From the NCBI RefSeq assembly GCF_963678635.1, contig NC_087064.1, positions 20,754,509-20,818,508 on the forward strand: DNA of 64,000 nucleotides. The letters run 5' to 3'. The notes beneath the pieces were generated by a model. It had not been told where the DNA came from. It saw only the letters and a list, made by a program, of their open reading frames with translations, and did no database searches. Every line of letters starts with the position of its first letter. The stretch's first letter is position 1. Positions 45,106 through 55,641 of this stretch are shown here, in pieces. Position numbers and translations under genes: made by a program. Source of the stretch: Symsagittifera roscoffensis (lineage: Eukaryota > Xenacoelomorpha > Acoela > Convolutidae).

Positions 45106-45747
45106 AAGGCCGTTGCAGACAACGGTGAAGGGTGGAAGACAGCCTTCCGGGTTACGGAGAAATCAAGATTAACGTGCTTGATTCAGTGTATTCAAGAATC
45201 CGGAAGGGTTTCGGGACTGAAACTTTTATCCTTTTATATAAACTTTTAGCTTCCTGTCATGTCCTGAATTGAATTTAATTAACAACTGGATTCATTTTGA
45301 TAAGGATGAGAAGCTAGGAGTTGGGGGAAAGGGTTGAACCATCTTCGATGGAGATGATGATTTTTATCTACTCAACAAAAACAATAAATAATTCAATAAG
45401 TAGTAGTAGCCTTGTTTTTAGGAGTGACCTCGTGGTCTGGGGATACTGAGACCCAGCCATGAGCTCACTATTTTTGCATGTAATTGAGTTAATTTGAGTG
45501 TTTTGACCGGAGCCGAAAGCAGTAACGTTTTTTGTCGACCCGATGTTAGAAAAGACCACCGAAAGTACTGGCTTGGTAGGGACGGTGAAAAGCATGCAAA
45601 GCTCTGTTTAGACGTTAGCCAGTCGTCTTAGGATTTAGTTTTGTTTTCCGTCGATATGTATCTTCCGGGCGAATGTTACATTGGGGATCTGATTAAATAT
45701 TTCAAAAATTCTTATTAAGTTCCGGACGCACGGGAATTAAGTTGAAT

Positions 45748-47994
45748 TCTATTATATTATATATTTAAATGCGGGCTTACTATCTCGCCATGTTTAAGCT
45801 TTTTCAACGTATTATTTTTGCATGGTTAAGCTATATCGTATATTGCAATGGTTAAGAATTTTTTTTCGATTTTCCAATTTGATTTTAGCGGTTATTTTAC
45901 CGAGTTTAAATTAAGCAGCCCAATATCGAAATAGGGGTTGCGAATTTGGCCTCCAATTTTGAATGCCCGAATCATTTTAGTTGACGAGATAAGACAATTT
46001 TTGACATTTTTTCTAAAATTTTCAGAAATTTTTAATAACAAAATAATTTACTAAATTGAAGTTTCCATCCCTGTAGTTAGGTCCTGTCAGAGTACTCTCA
46101 AAGATTGCGAGTCTTGCCTCCAAGTATGACTGCTCAATTCTTTGTAGTTGAGATATGACGTTTTTTGTGATTTTTTCAAAAAGTTTCAGAAAACTCATTT
46201 TTAAAAAAAAAAACCTGAAATTCCCAACCCTGTAGTTGGGTACTGTCAGAGTACTATCAGGGATTGCGACTCTTGCCTCCAAATATGACTGCTCAAATCC
46301 TTGTACTTATCGAGATATGACGTTTTTTGTGATTTTTTCAAAAGTTTTCAGAAAACTGAAATTATGATTATTTATTAAGAATCTGAAATTCCCAACCCTG
46401 TAGTTAGGTCCTGTCAAAGAACTCTCAAAGATTGCGAGTCTTGCCTCCAAGTATGACTGCTCAATTCTTTGCAGTTGAGATATGACGTTTTTTGTGATTT
46501 TTTCAAAAATTTTCAGAAAACTTTTTTAAAAAAAAAACTGCAATTCCCAACCCTGTAGTTGGGTACTGTCAGAGTACTATCAGGGATTGCGAATCTTGCC
46601 TCCAAATATGACTGCTCAAATCCTTGTACTTATCGAGACATGACGTTTTTTGTGATTTTTTCAAAAATTTTCAGAAAACTGAAATTATGATTATTTATTA
46701 AGAATCTGAAATTTGCAACCCTGTAGTTAGGTCCTGTCAGAGTAATCTCAAGGATTGCGAATCTTGCCTCCAAATATGACTGCTCAACTCTTAGAGTTTT
46801 CGAGGTATGACGTTTTTTGTGATTTTTTCAAAAATTTTCAGAAAAATTGAATTCTTTTTCTTTACAAATCTGAAATTCCCAACCCTGTAGTTAGGTCCTG
46901 TCAGAGTACTCTCAAGGATTGCGTATCTTGCCTTCAAATATGACTGCTCAACTGTTTGTAATTTTCGAGGTATGACGTTTTTTGTGATTTTTTCAAAAAA
47001 ATTTTCAGTTAATTTATATTAATTTTTTTTCGCTAAATCTGAAATTCCCAACCCTGTAATTAGTTCCTGTCAGAGTAATCTCAAGGATTGCGAATCTTGC
47101 CTCCAAATATGACTGCTCACTTCTTTGTAGTTTTCGAGATATGACGCTTTTTGTGATTTTTTTTCAAAAATTTTCAGCAAACTTAAAATATTTCTATTTT
47201 TTAAAAATCTGAAATTCCCAGCCCTGTAGTTAGGTCCTGTCAAAGTACTCTCAAGAATTTCGAATCTTGCCTCCAAATATCACTGCTCAGTTCTTTGTAG
47301 TTTTCGAGATGTGGCGTTTTTTGGGATTTTTTCAAAATTTTCAGAAAGTTTAAATTAATTATTTTTCAAAATTTGAAATTCCCAACTCTATAGTTCGTTG
47401 TTGTCAGGGTACTCTAAAGAGGTGCAAATCTTGCCACATGCGACTGCTAAACGTGACTGCTCAAATGCTTTTAGTTTCCGAGATGTGACGTTTTTCGATT
47501 TTTTCAAAATTTCTCAAAGAACTTATCTACAAAGAAATTCTACTAATTCTAATTCTTCTAATTAGAAAATTTGAAACTACTAACTTGATGAAGATACAAC
47601 CTTATTGTCAGCGTACATCCAGGCCTTTCAATTCTTGCCTCTTAATATGAATGCTCAAATCGTCTAGTTTCCGAGATAAGACGTTTTTTTAGTGTTTTTT
47701 TTTGGGAATCTTAGGTTTAAAAAAATTCTCAAAATTTTGGATTCCTAACCCTATAGTAGGGTGCTCTCAGGGACTCTCAGTGGCTGCAAATCTTGCTTCC
47801 CAATTTCTCCAGAGGCCCATTAAGTTTTCGAGATGACGCTTTTAAAATGGGAATTTAAAAAAATTTTAAAGTTCGAAATTACCAACCCTGTAATTGGGTG
47901 CAGTCAGAGTACACTAAAAGTTTGCAGATGTTGTTTCCAATATATGCGGTTTTTGATGAGTTGTGCGTTAATCCGAAGGTGCGTTAATTGCAAG
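45748..47994 (+). mobile_element. Helitron-like element with 12-unit minisatellite, copy 3
   Basis: It begins TCTATTATATTATATATTTAAATG with the same CGGGCTTACTATCTCGCC block as copies 1 and 2. It ends at 47994 with the common CCGAAGGTGCGTTAA stretch and a degenerate CAAG before T. Between lie about 12 repeats of 155-171 bp. The word CCCAACCCTGTAGTTAGG or a variant falls near 46070, 46225, 46395, 46550, 46720, 46880, 47048, 47218, 47387, 47580, 47745 and 47883. Middle units are most alike and outer units most diverged. Confidence 0.6.
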
Positions 47995-48099
47995 TGGTGT
48001 AAAATTCAGCCTTGCCTCTGTGTTGAAAGTTTGTTTTTCTTACTCCTGTAATTTAAACACGTACCTGTGTTGATTCAGTTCTTTTTTTTCTTTGCGATA

Positions 48100-49360
48100 A
48101 GCAAGGATTTTGCGATCTGGTACAAGACTTTTTTCCCGTAAATAACTTTGTCCACAAGATCTGCTTTTCTAGAGGATCTTCACTTCTAGTATCTTCCTCC
48201 AAAAATTAGTTCACCACTGTTTCAGGTAGTAATTATCTTTCCAAAAAATGGGTCATTTTTTTCGTGTTCGTGGTTTTCTTTCTAGTTCCTGTCGGTTTAT
48301 TTTCCGTTTTTTTTAAACGCCAATTTTTATAGGGTTTTATTGGTTTACTTTCGAAAGCATGGGTTTTGTTCCAATTTAAACAATTTTAACTATAGTAGGA
48401 ATTTCACATATTTGTAAATTTGCTATGTCTGATTTTGAGTTTTTTTTTTATTTTATAATGATTTTTTTTGACGATCTGGAGAAAGTGTGTGTGGGGGGAA
48501 TTTTCGACCCATATTTTTGGATTTTCTACATTTTTTTGAAAAGTACTCTCTCCAATCTGAGATTTGGGTTTCAATGGATAGAAATGGTTGAGGGAAGCTC
48601 CCATGCTTTAGCGGTTACGCCCAAATTTTTCAACTCAAAAATGTATGGCCCTTAAAAACTCAATTTTTTTGATTTTTTTGGACATCTTTTGAAGTTTTGA
48701 CTTTTTTTCAAATACTACCTTCCTAAGATTGAAATTTTAGTTTCAAAATAAATTACCACTGGTGTGGAGTTCCCCTTCATATGCTGTTACACACAAATGT
48801 TTTCACACTAAATTCTATGACCCTCAGAAAAGTCAAATTTACAATCTTTTGAACGTCTTTTTTGAATTTTTTTGGCTTTTCCCGAAGACTACTCTCCCAA
48901 ATCTGATGTTTTGGTTTTTATGAGTAGAAAGAGTTGTGGAAAGCTCCGTTGCATAAATGATTCAGCCCAAATTTGACAGTTTTTTTGAAACTCGATTTTT
49001 CTCGACAACTATCCGCCTAATTCTGATATTTTAGCTTCAATCGAAAAAAAGTGTAATGGGGAGCCCCTTTTCAGAAGCAATCACGCCATATTTTGTTACA
49101 TAAAAATTTATGACCTTCGGAAAATTCAAAATTTCTATTGACCGTTTTTAGAAAACTTTTCGACTTGTCTCGAAAACTACCCTCCCAAATTTGACGGTTT
49201 GGTTCCAATGAGTAGAGAAAGTTGTGGGAAGCTCCGCTGCTTAAGTGGTTACGCCTAACGCTCTGAAAAAGAAAAACAAATTACCCTTGTCCTTCCGCAT
49301 CAGAACAAAAAATTCAAAAATTATCAAAAAGGGTATTTCCAGCTCTAGCTGGCCTCTAGT
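48100..49360 (+). repeat. Second minisatellite family, possible Helitron-like 3' end
   Basis: From 48104 it opens with the dispersed word GATCTGGTACAAGACTTTTTTCCCGTAAATAACTTT in part. From 48430 there are about five ~180-bp units with CGAAAACTACCCTCCCAAATCTGA, a GAGTAGAAAGAGTTGTGGGAAGCTCC block and a GCTTAAGTGGTTACGCC block. It ends with the palindrome CCAGCTCTAGCTGG (49339-49352), then CTAG (49356-49359) and T. Confidence 0.5.
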
Positions 49361-51750
49361 ATTCAAACAGCTTCAGTTTATGATGTATCAACTTAGCCAA
49401 CTTGTTTTGCGTAAATTTTAGAGCAAGGCATATCCATTTGGGATTATGTGTTTCAGTTCGGATGGGTCGTAAAAACTTAAATTTTATAACTTTTTTAAGA
49501 CAACACTTTTTATTTACGGCTCAACAGGTTTCGACCGAAGTTTGTCTCCTTTTTTGCCCCTCGGTAAATGATTTCCATTTATTAAGGCCTATTTATGAAT
49601 TTTATCCGATACCAATATGAAGTTTTTGTAAACTATTTTTCAACTTTTCAATATACTTTTTCAAGTAATTTTTTCCAACATAGTTTTCAGAAATATTTTT
49701 GACTTGTTTTTTTTTTCATTCACAAAGTTGAAGCACAATGTGTTTTTTTTTGCATCCCAAGTGTTGCATACGAAGCTCCGCTTCGCCTCTGTGTTAGAAT
49801 TTTTGACCGTTTTATAGAAATTTTCCAAATCTTACACAATCTGGAATGCAAAGTTCCATTAATGAAAGAACGGGTTGTGATAATTGTTCCTGCAGATGCA
49901 GCGATTCCTCAGCTTTTTGTAAATCACACGTTTCGTGCCGCATCAGTATAGAAAACTCTATTCAATACTAAACACGTACCTCCAGATTCAGCTGCGCCTG
50001 TATTTGTTTTTTTTATCGAGACTTTCGAAAATTTTGGTTCACCAAGTTTTTGTCATTATCTACAATTGTCTTACTTTTTTCACCTGTTTTTATGTTTGTT
50101 TTGTATCACCTGTGTTAAATTTTTTTGGCTTATATCTAAAAGTTGTATTCGGCTTCATTGATATCGGCTTGTTGTACCATAGTATGAGCCCCTCTTTTGC
50201 GGCATTTATGTGTATGTCTTGAATATTTTTCAGGGTCTTTTTTTTTTCATTTGAAGCTATGATTATGAATGATAGCGACTCATCTTGTAACTCTACATAA
50301 ATTAGAACGCATTTTTAGCTGCTTGCAATCTAAGAATACAGAAAGCTTGAGAACAGTACAAAACATGGCGCTATGCTGTAGCTAAGTGGTTGGGAGGAAT
50401 CAATACTGAATATGAGTTCAAATTACGAATCCTGTAGCCTGAAAAACCATAGTTTAGATAAGGTTAAAATATATATTTTTTTAATATTCAATTTTATCAT
50501 ATCTGATTCTGTTTATGTAATACGTAATATTATTTTGAAAACATTGTAATTTGATTTTCCTCAAGGCACTTTTTTGATTTTTATCGGTTTTTTTTCCTTG
50601 GCCAATTTTTTTTGCACGTGCAAAATGCAGAGTCGTCTTTGTCCTCATTTGTGTTGACATTGTAGCTTAAGCCTATAGCTGTTGGTTTTAACAACAGCGA
50701 AATTTTTTGGTAATTTGGCAATATTTTTTTGTAGCAAAATTTGTTCACGAATTCAATCCGCGCCTCTGATTCCTGTGTATCTTGGATTGTACTATATAGC
50801 TCCAAGAAACAAGGTTGATCAACAACGGAAGTAAAAAACCACGAATTGCATCTTCAACTTTGTCAAGATAGTTTTTTGTACGCATAGGTAGCTTGGTGTG
50901 ATTATACGATGCAAATAAGTTTTCAACATAATTCGCAAATATAAGCGCTACTTTTTGTGGCACTTGTGAACTATAAGGCTACATTAGCAGTATAATTACA
51001 TGTTCTGAGACGTTTGATCAGCAACGAGTTCAGACTGCTGATGCTTTTTTATTCATCAATGGAGCCATAAAAAGCTTTTTTTCATAAAAAGTTTGATAGT
51101 TAAATCCAATTTCAGAAATTTTTCATCATCTATTTGCGAGATTTTGAAATGCATATTTTATACGCAATTTGTTTTTATATATTCTTACTTCTTACATCCA
51201 AGTTAGTGTGATGTCCTTTAGTCTAAAACATTTCAACTTATTACATGTAAAAAACCCTTATGGTCAAAAGAAAACGCCGTCCTTTTGGCACACTAAGGTC
51301 CAGGGTCAGAATCCTTGCCGAAACTTTTTTTTTTAAATTAACTTTACAATTGAAATTTTTCCGGTAAAAAATGACTTTTCGTTCTTTCGTTCATTTTGCG
51401 GCATAGTTGCCAGATCACGGAAGCGAGTATCATGGCTATAAACAAGTATCATGGTAGTTAGTGTTGAAGTCTAAGGGAGACTTGAAACTGCTGAAAGTTT
51501 CTTAGAAAAATAAATTCGTTGGCTCAATTTGTGTCTGCTCATAGATTGTCGACTTTGTTTGTTTCAGCTTTGTAAACTTTGTCTCCGCTGCTATTTTAAA
51601 AATCAAGTATCTTGCTTGGAATTTTTGGCTAGATGTTTTGCTTGATAAAAACGGGTATAATGAAAGTGTATGTATTTGGGTGTTTTTTGTTGAAATGCTT
51701 CGGAAAATTTTTCTAATTTTTGCAAAGGTTTTAGTTCACTCCAAACTATT
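49361..51750. other. Intergenic, dispersed repeat scraps
   Basis: A GGCTCAACAGGTTTCGACC block (49521) is related to 27057 and 15009. CGAAGCTCCGCTTCGCCTCTGTGTTA occurs in part at 49772. The rest is AT-rich with no credible gene. Confidence 0.45.
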
Positions 51751-52516
51751 CTTTAATTTTTCAAAAAAAAAGTATCAACGAAAGACCTCTTACTCCTCAG
51801 TGTGCTTGTATACTTCTCGAGCCTATTTTTTCACCTCTCTGTCTACAGCCTTCAAAAAAGTCTGCGTGGGAATATTTGACCAATACTGTTTTTGTGTTTT
51901 TTTTTCCGAAAAACTACCCTCCCAAATCGAAAATTACCTTCCAAAATTTCTCCAAAACAACCCTCACCCCTTGCATCAGCGGCTGCGCACAATTTTTTAC
52001 ACAAAAACTTATGGGCGTCTGAATAGTCAAAGTTTTGAAAATTTAACCGTTTTTTGAATCTTTTTGACTTTTCTCTTGAAAAATTTTCCCAAAATCTGAG
52101 GTTATGGGCTCAGTAGAGATAGCGGCTAATGGTCAGCCCTCAACCATTAGCGGACACTTATAAAATCTTTCACACAAAAGTTTTCGCCCTCGGATATGTC
52201 AATCGTTTGGTTTTTGACAGTTGTTTTTAATTTTTTGAGTTTTCTCGAAAACTATTCTATCAAATCTGAGATAAAAAGTTCAATCTAATGAACCCGTTGC
52301 AAAGATTTTTCCTGCAGAAGCGGCGACTCTCTAGCAATTTGCTTAAGAAATTGATAAGTCCTTGGGGAAGTTTTCTTTGTTCTCAATTTTTTTTTTGTAG
52401 AGAAACGATTAAAGTTTTGGGCAAAGCACAATTTTGAAATTACCTATTTCATCCCGAATCAATATAACAAATTCAAAAAACCAAAAAACTAATTCCAGCT
52501 CTAACTGGGCCCCTAG
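51751..52516 (+). repeat. Second minisatellite family, copy 2
   Basis: Three or four diverged units (around 51910, 52075, 52245) of the same family as 48430-49290. Ends CCAGCTCTAACTGGGCCC-CTAG at 52495-52516, matching the end at 49339-49359. Confidence 0.5.
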
Positions 52517-53960
52517 CTATTTTCTATCGAGTCATAAAAAATCATGATTCAACTAGTTTTTCATTGTTTTCATTTTTCCGATTTTATGTTTTTTTTTGTT
52601 TGTGTTGTAGCACGGTTTTGGCTCTGTTTTGTTGTGTTTGTGATGTCTGTTTTTGTTTGTGTTGTAGCACGGTTTTGGCAAACGGTTTTGTTTTTGGAAG
52701 TTCCCAGCAGACTTAGAAAAATAATTGATGATTCAGTTTACTCAATTTGGGGTATTATCAGACATGAAGAATTCTATAAACGCAAGATGTTTTCGAACGA
52801 TAAACCGTTTCTTTTTTCGAAGTTCACTACCTTTTTCTTTTTTTTTCTAGTTTTGTTAACACGCCCAAAAGTTAAACAAATTTGAATAATTATTTTTGTT
52901 GCTTTTAAGAGTCTATTGTTTTCTTCCTATAAATAGGAGATAGAAATTTCCGAGATTCAGTTAACATCAACATATTTACAAACTTTGGCCCATGTTTTCG
53001 TGTCTTATTTTTTTGTTAGTTTTTGACTTTTCGATTTCTGGCTAGTTGATATCACCCCAAGTATTACTATAAAACTACTGGTTGATGTTACTATGAAATA
53101 TCATTACACCCGAATGGTTGATAATACTATAAAATAGTTAATGATTTGATGTTCAGAAATGAAACTTTTCGAGTTTAGTTGAGGTAACTTTCTGGAAGTA
53201 AAACACACTTATCTTAAAACAGCTAAAATTTTAAGAGTGGTTATTGAGAAGCAGATCGGCCTTGAGTAGACAAGGAACTGAACTGTCGATTAAGATGGAA
53301 AGTAAAATAAAAAAAAGAGTGACACGAATAAATAGAACGCAATTTGGTGCGTAACTGAGAAAGTGAACAAATTTGGCGGAAAAAATAGACATTCAGTTTG
53401 TAATCTAATTGCATAGAAATTACCAGTCTGGATTTTTTTAGACCCGTCTATTACAGACCCGTCTTCTTGTAATTCATCAGAAAGCCAACAATCAAAATGC
53501 AGAGAGAATTGAACATCAAATTCTACCTAAAACCAACGTCATCGTTCTACCTAATTGCCATTTTGCCAAAATTAGTAAGTGGGTCAACTTGCAGAAAATC
53601 AGAATTTTTTATTTGATTAGCTGCGTTTTTTCAAGCGCTAAGGCATTGCTGCTCGTGAAAAGTTTAATAGTTTATAGATAATTCTTTTACTGCAGGTGTT
53701 TTGCTGTTTAAGTCTGACTTTTTCTTAGATAAAACACAGGTTGTGTAGGTGAAGTATAAAAAGTACTATATTGATTCGTAAAATCAGTCCTATATTCTCT
53801 AACTACCAATTCTAAAAGATCTGAAGATATAATATAACCTCAGATGGCAATTAAAATATTGTTCCCGCTTTTCCGGCAAACCGACACATGGGCTCATTAG
53901 ATTTTTTTCCTTAGATCGATTGACGCGACTTTGTTTGAAAATATTGAGCTTTTGAAAAAA
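52517..53960. other. Intergenic
   Basis: Contains a 58-bp direct repeat around GTTTGTGTTGTAGCACGG (52595 and 52653). An ATG at 53497 followed by 26 open codons and a good donor (GTAAGT at 53575) could be a first exon, but nothing supports it. Confidence 0.4.
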
Positions 53961-54424
53961 ACGGATTGCTCTAGTTTTTGGTTTTTCAAGTGTAACCCTC
54001 CACTTTCCATATAAAGCCCAATGTGAAAAAGTTTGCGTCTGTTTTTAAATGTAAACTGAAACTATAAATGCAGTAAAACCAAAGCCAAAAAAGAAAACAT
54101 GGCCAAGCGGTCTAAGCGGAAGTCCAAATCTAGTTCGAGCTCCCCTCCCTGGCGTAGGTTTGCTACGAGCCCCCCTCCCTGGGGTAGGTTTGAAAACAAC
54201 GAGCTCATAAAAAAAAACGGATTGCTCTAGTTTTTGGTTTTTCAAGTGTAATCCTCCACTTTCCATATAAAGCCCAATGTGAAAAAGTTTGCGTATGTTT
54301 TTAAATGTAAACTGAAACTATAAATGCAGTAAAACCAAAGCCAAAAAAGAAAACATGGCCAAGCGGTCTAAGCGGAAGTCCAAATCTAGTTCGAGCTCCC
54401 CTCCCTGGCGTAGGTTTGAGCTCC
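53961..54424 (+). repeat. Duplicated tRNA-like (SINE-like) repeat
   Basis: Two copies 256 bp apart (53961-54173 and 54217-54418) are nearly identical from ACGGATTGCTCTAG to CCTGGCGTAGGTTTG. Each contains ATGGCCAAGCGGTCTAAGCG (matches the A-box pattern TGGCnnAGYGG) followed about 30 bp later by TAGTTCGAGCTCC (close to the B box GGTTCGAnTCC). It resembles a decayed Leu/Ser-type tRNA arm pair, so it may be a tRNA-derived SINE head. Neither copy folds as a full tRNA. Confidence 0.5.
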
Positions 54425-54431
54425 TCCTCCT

Positions 54432-54448
54432 CCCCCCCCCCCCCCCCC
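54432..54448. repeat. Poly-C tract
   Basis: A run of about 17 C after a (TCC)n stretch, directly after the tRNA-like repeat. Confidence 0.8.
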
Positions 54449-54478
54449 ACCAAGGCCATATAGCCATTTAGTTGTTAA

Positions 54479-54600
54479 TACGTAAAGGGTTTCGATGGCT
54501 TACCTTATTTTTACTAGTATTGCGTAATTATTACGTAATAGTTATGCAATAATTACTTAATAATTACGTAATTGTGTTAAAGCTACGAAAGCCCGTATAC
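54479..54600. repeat. AT-rich palindromic hairpin with TTACGTAA cluster
   Basis: GGGTTTCGATGGCTTA (54487-54502) pairs imperfectly with AAGCTACGAAAGCCC (54580-54594). Between them lie several ATTACGTAAT-type palindromes and a TTATGCAATAA. Confidence 0.55.
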
Positions 54601-54696
54601 CCTACCCTTATAAATGTAAACCAAAAAACCAATCGATTTTGACCTTGTTTGACCTCGAAAAAACAGTTTTTTGGCTACTAATTTTCGTGTTTGCTG

Positions 54697-54896
54697 NNNN
54701 NNNNNNNNNNNNNNNNNNNNNNNNNNNNNNNNNNNNNNNNNNNNNNNNNNNNNNNNNNNNNNNNNNNNNNNNNNNNNNNNNNNNNNNNNNNNNNNNNNNN
54801 NNNNNNNNNNNNNNNNNNNNNNNNNNNNNNNNNNNNNNNNNNNNNNNNNNNNNNNNNNNNNNNNNNNNNNNNNNNNNNNNNNNNNNNNNNNNNNNN
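54697..54896. other. Assembly gap (200 N)
   Basis: Exactly 200 N; the true distance is unknown. It follows poly-C and palindromic sequence, which probably caused it. Confidence 0.99.
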
Positions 54897-54986
54897 TGGG
54901 AATTTTATTTGATTCAGTCAGTTTTTGATTTCATAACGAAAAACATTTCTGACGGAATTTTTCTATATCATCTGAAAGAAGTAAAC

Positions 54987-55244
54987 TTAATACTCAAATT
55001 CAAAAAGATATTTAATCTGTGAGCTTTGATCCTTTTCTGTAAAGTTACGCGGTTTGAAATTTGCTAATTTGGTCAATTTGTTATAAGTTACGCGCGATGT
55101 GTTTCGCGGATTTTTTGCTTTTAAGGATTGGATGTTGCTGATGTTTAGATAGTACTTATCTGTGCTGTAATATCTATTATCATCCGGATTAGTCTTAACC
55201 AAATTTTTCTTACCAGTTTCTGGATCAATTAGCACTTCTATCAA
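54987..55244 (-). CDS. Hypothetical ORF fragment beside gap
   Basis: An 85-codon minus-strand frame reading IEVLIDPETGKKNLVKTNPDD, then STDKYYLNISNIQSLKAK, then TYNKLTKLANFKPRNFTEKD. Its composition looks like a folded protein more than AT-rich noise, and it may continue into the gap. I do not recognise it; a mobile-element or captured gene fragment is possible. Confidence 0.3.
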   Translation of the reverse strand: MIEVLIDPETGKKNLVKTNPDDNRYYSTDKYYLNISNIQSLKAKNPRNTSRVTYNKLTKLANFKPRNFTEKDQSSQIKYLFEFEY

Positions 55245-55641
55245 TGGGATTGTTTTTCGGACTGATTTATGGGTTTTTTGGGACTGTTGTGTATATAACT
55301 GTTTTTTTTTAGAATTTGGTATAACTTTTTAGTATAACTACTGTTTTGTATTGGACTGTTTTGTACAGTCACGATAAACTACGGATTAATGCGTTGCAAA
55401 TTGAATTGAGTCCGACAATTTAGTCCGTTTAAAACATTAGCAGACGCTTAACACACCCTTCGGTAACATACATAGCGTGTGATTCATATAATTAAGAAAA
55501 AGTAAAAAAAAAAATTTTTTTTGTCAATTGTTCATCCAAAAAACCTTTTATATGGTCTTAAAGTGCTGTCGGAACATTCAGGGCCTCTCGCAGTCTTGTT
55601 TATATTGCCTTAGTTTCTAAAAGAGTTAGTATTTTTGATAG

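Larger units (their letters stand above)
42890..45690 (+). mobile_element. LTR-like element with two LTR-like ends, copy 2
   Basis: The left repeat (about 42900-43615) and right repeat (about 44870-45590, or to 45690) share order and motifs: TTTCTGAGAAA, CATTTTG(A/G)CG, a stem-loop, a GGGTC/TT(C/G)AACCATCT block, GAGAC(T/C)CAGC, a CATATAA/CATGTAATT block and GGAGACGGTRAAAA. They are clearly diverged, so the insertion is old. The internal part (43620-44870) holds a small ORF (43665-43922), a GTTGGCAGGAC hairpin (44448-44475) and GTCCGGGGAGTATGTGACAT just before the right repeat. No enzymatic ORF is present, so it resembles a TRIM/LARD-type non-autonomous element. Confidence 0.55.

Noticed and set aside
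53497-53576. First exon of the MAP9-like gene
   Set aside because: An ATG plus a good donor but a hydrophobic 26-codon frame with no family resemblance and no linked acceptor.
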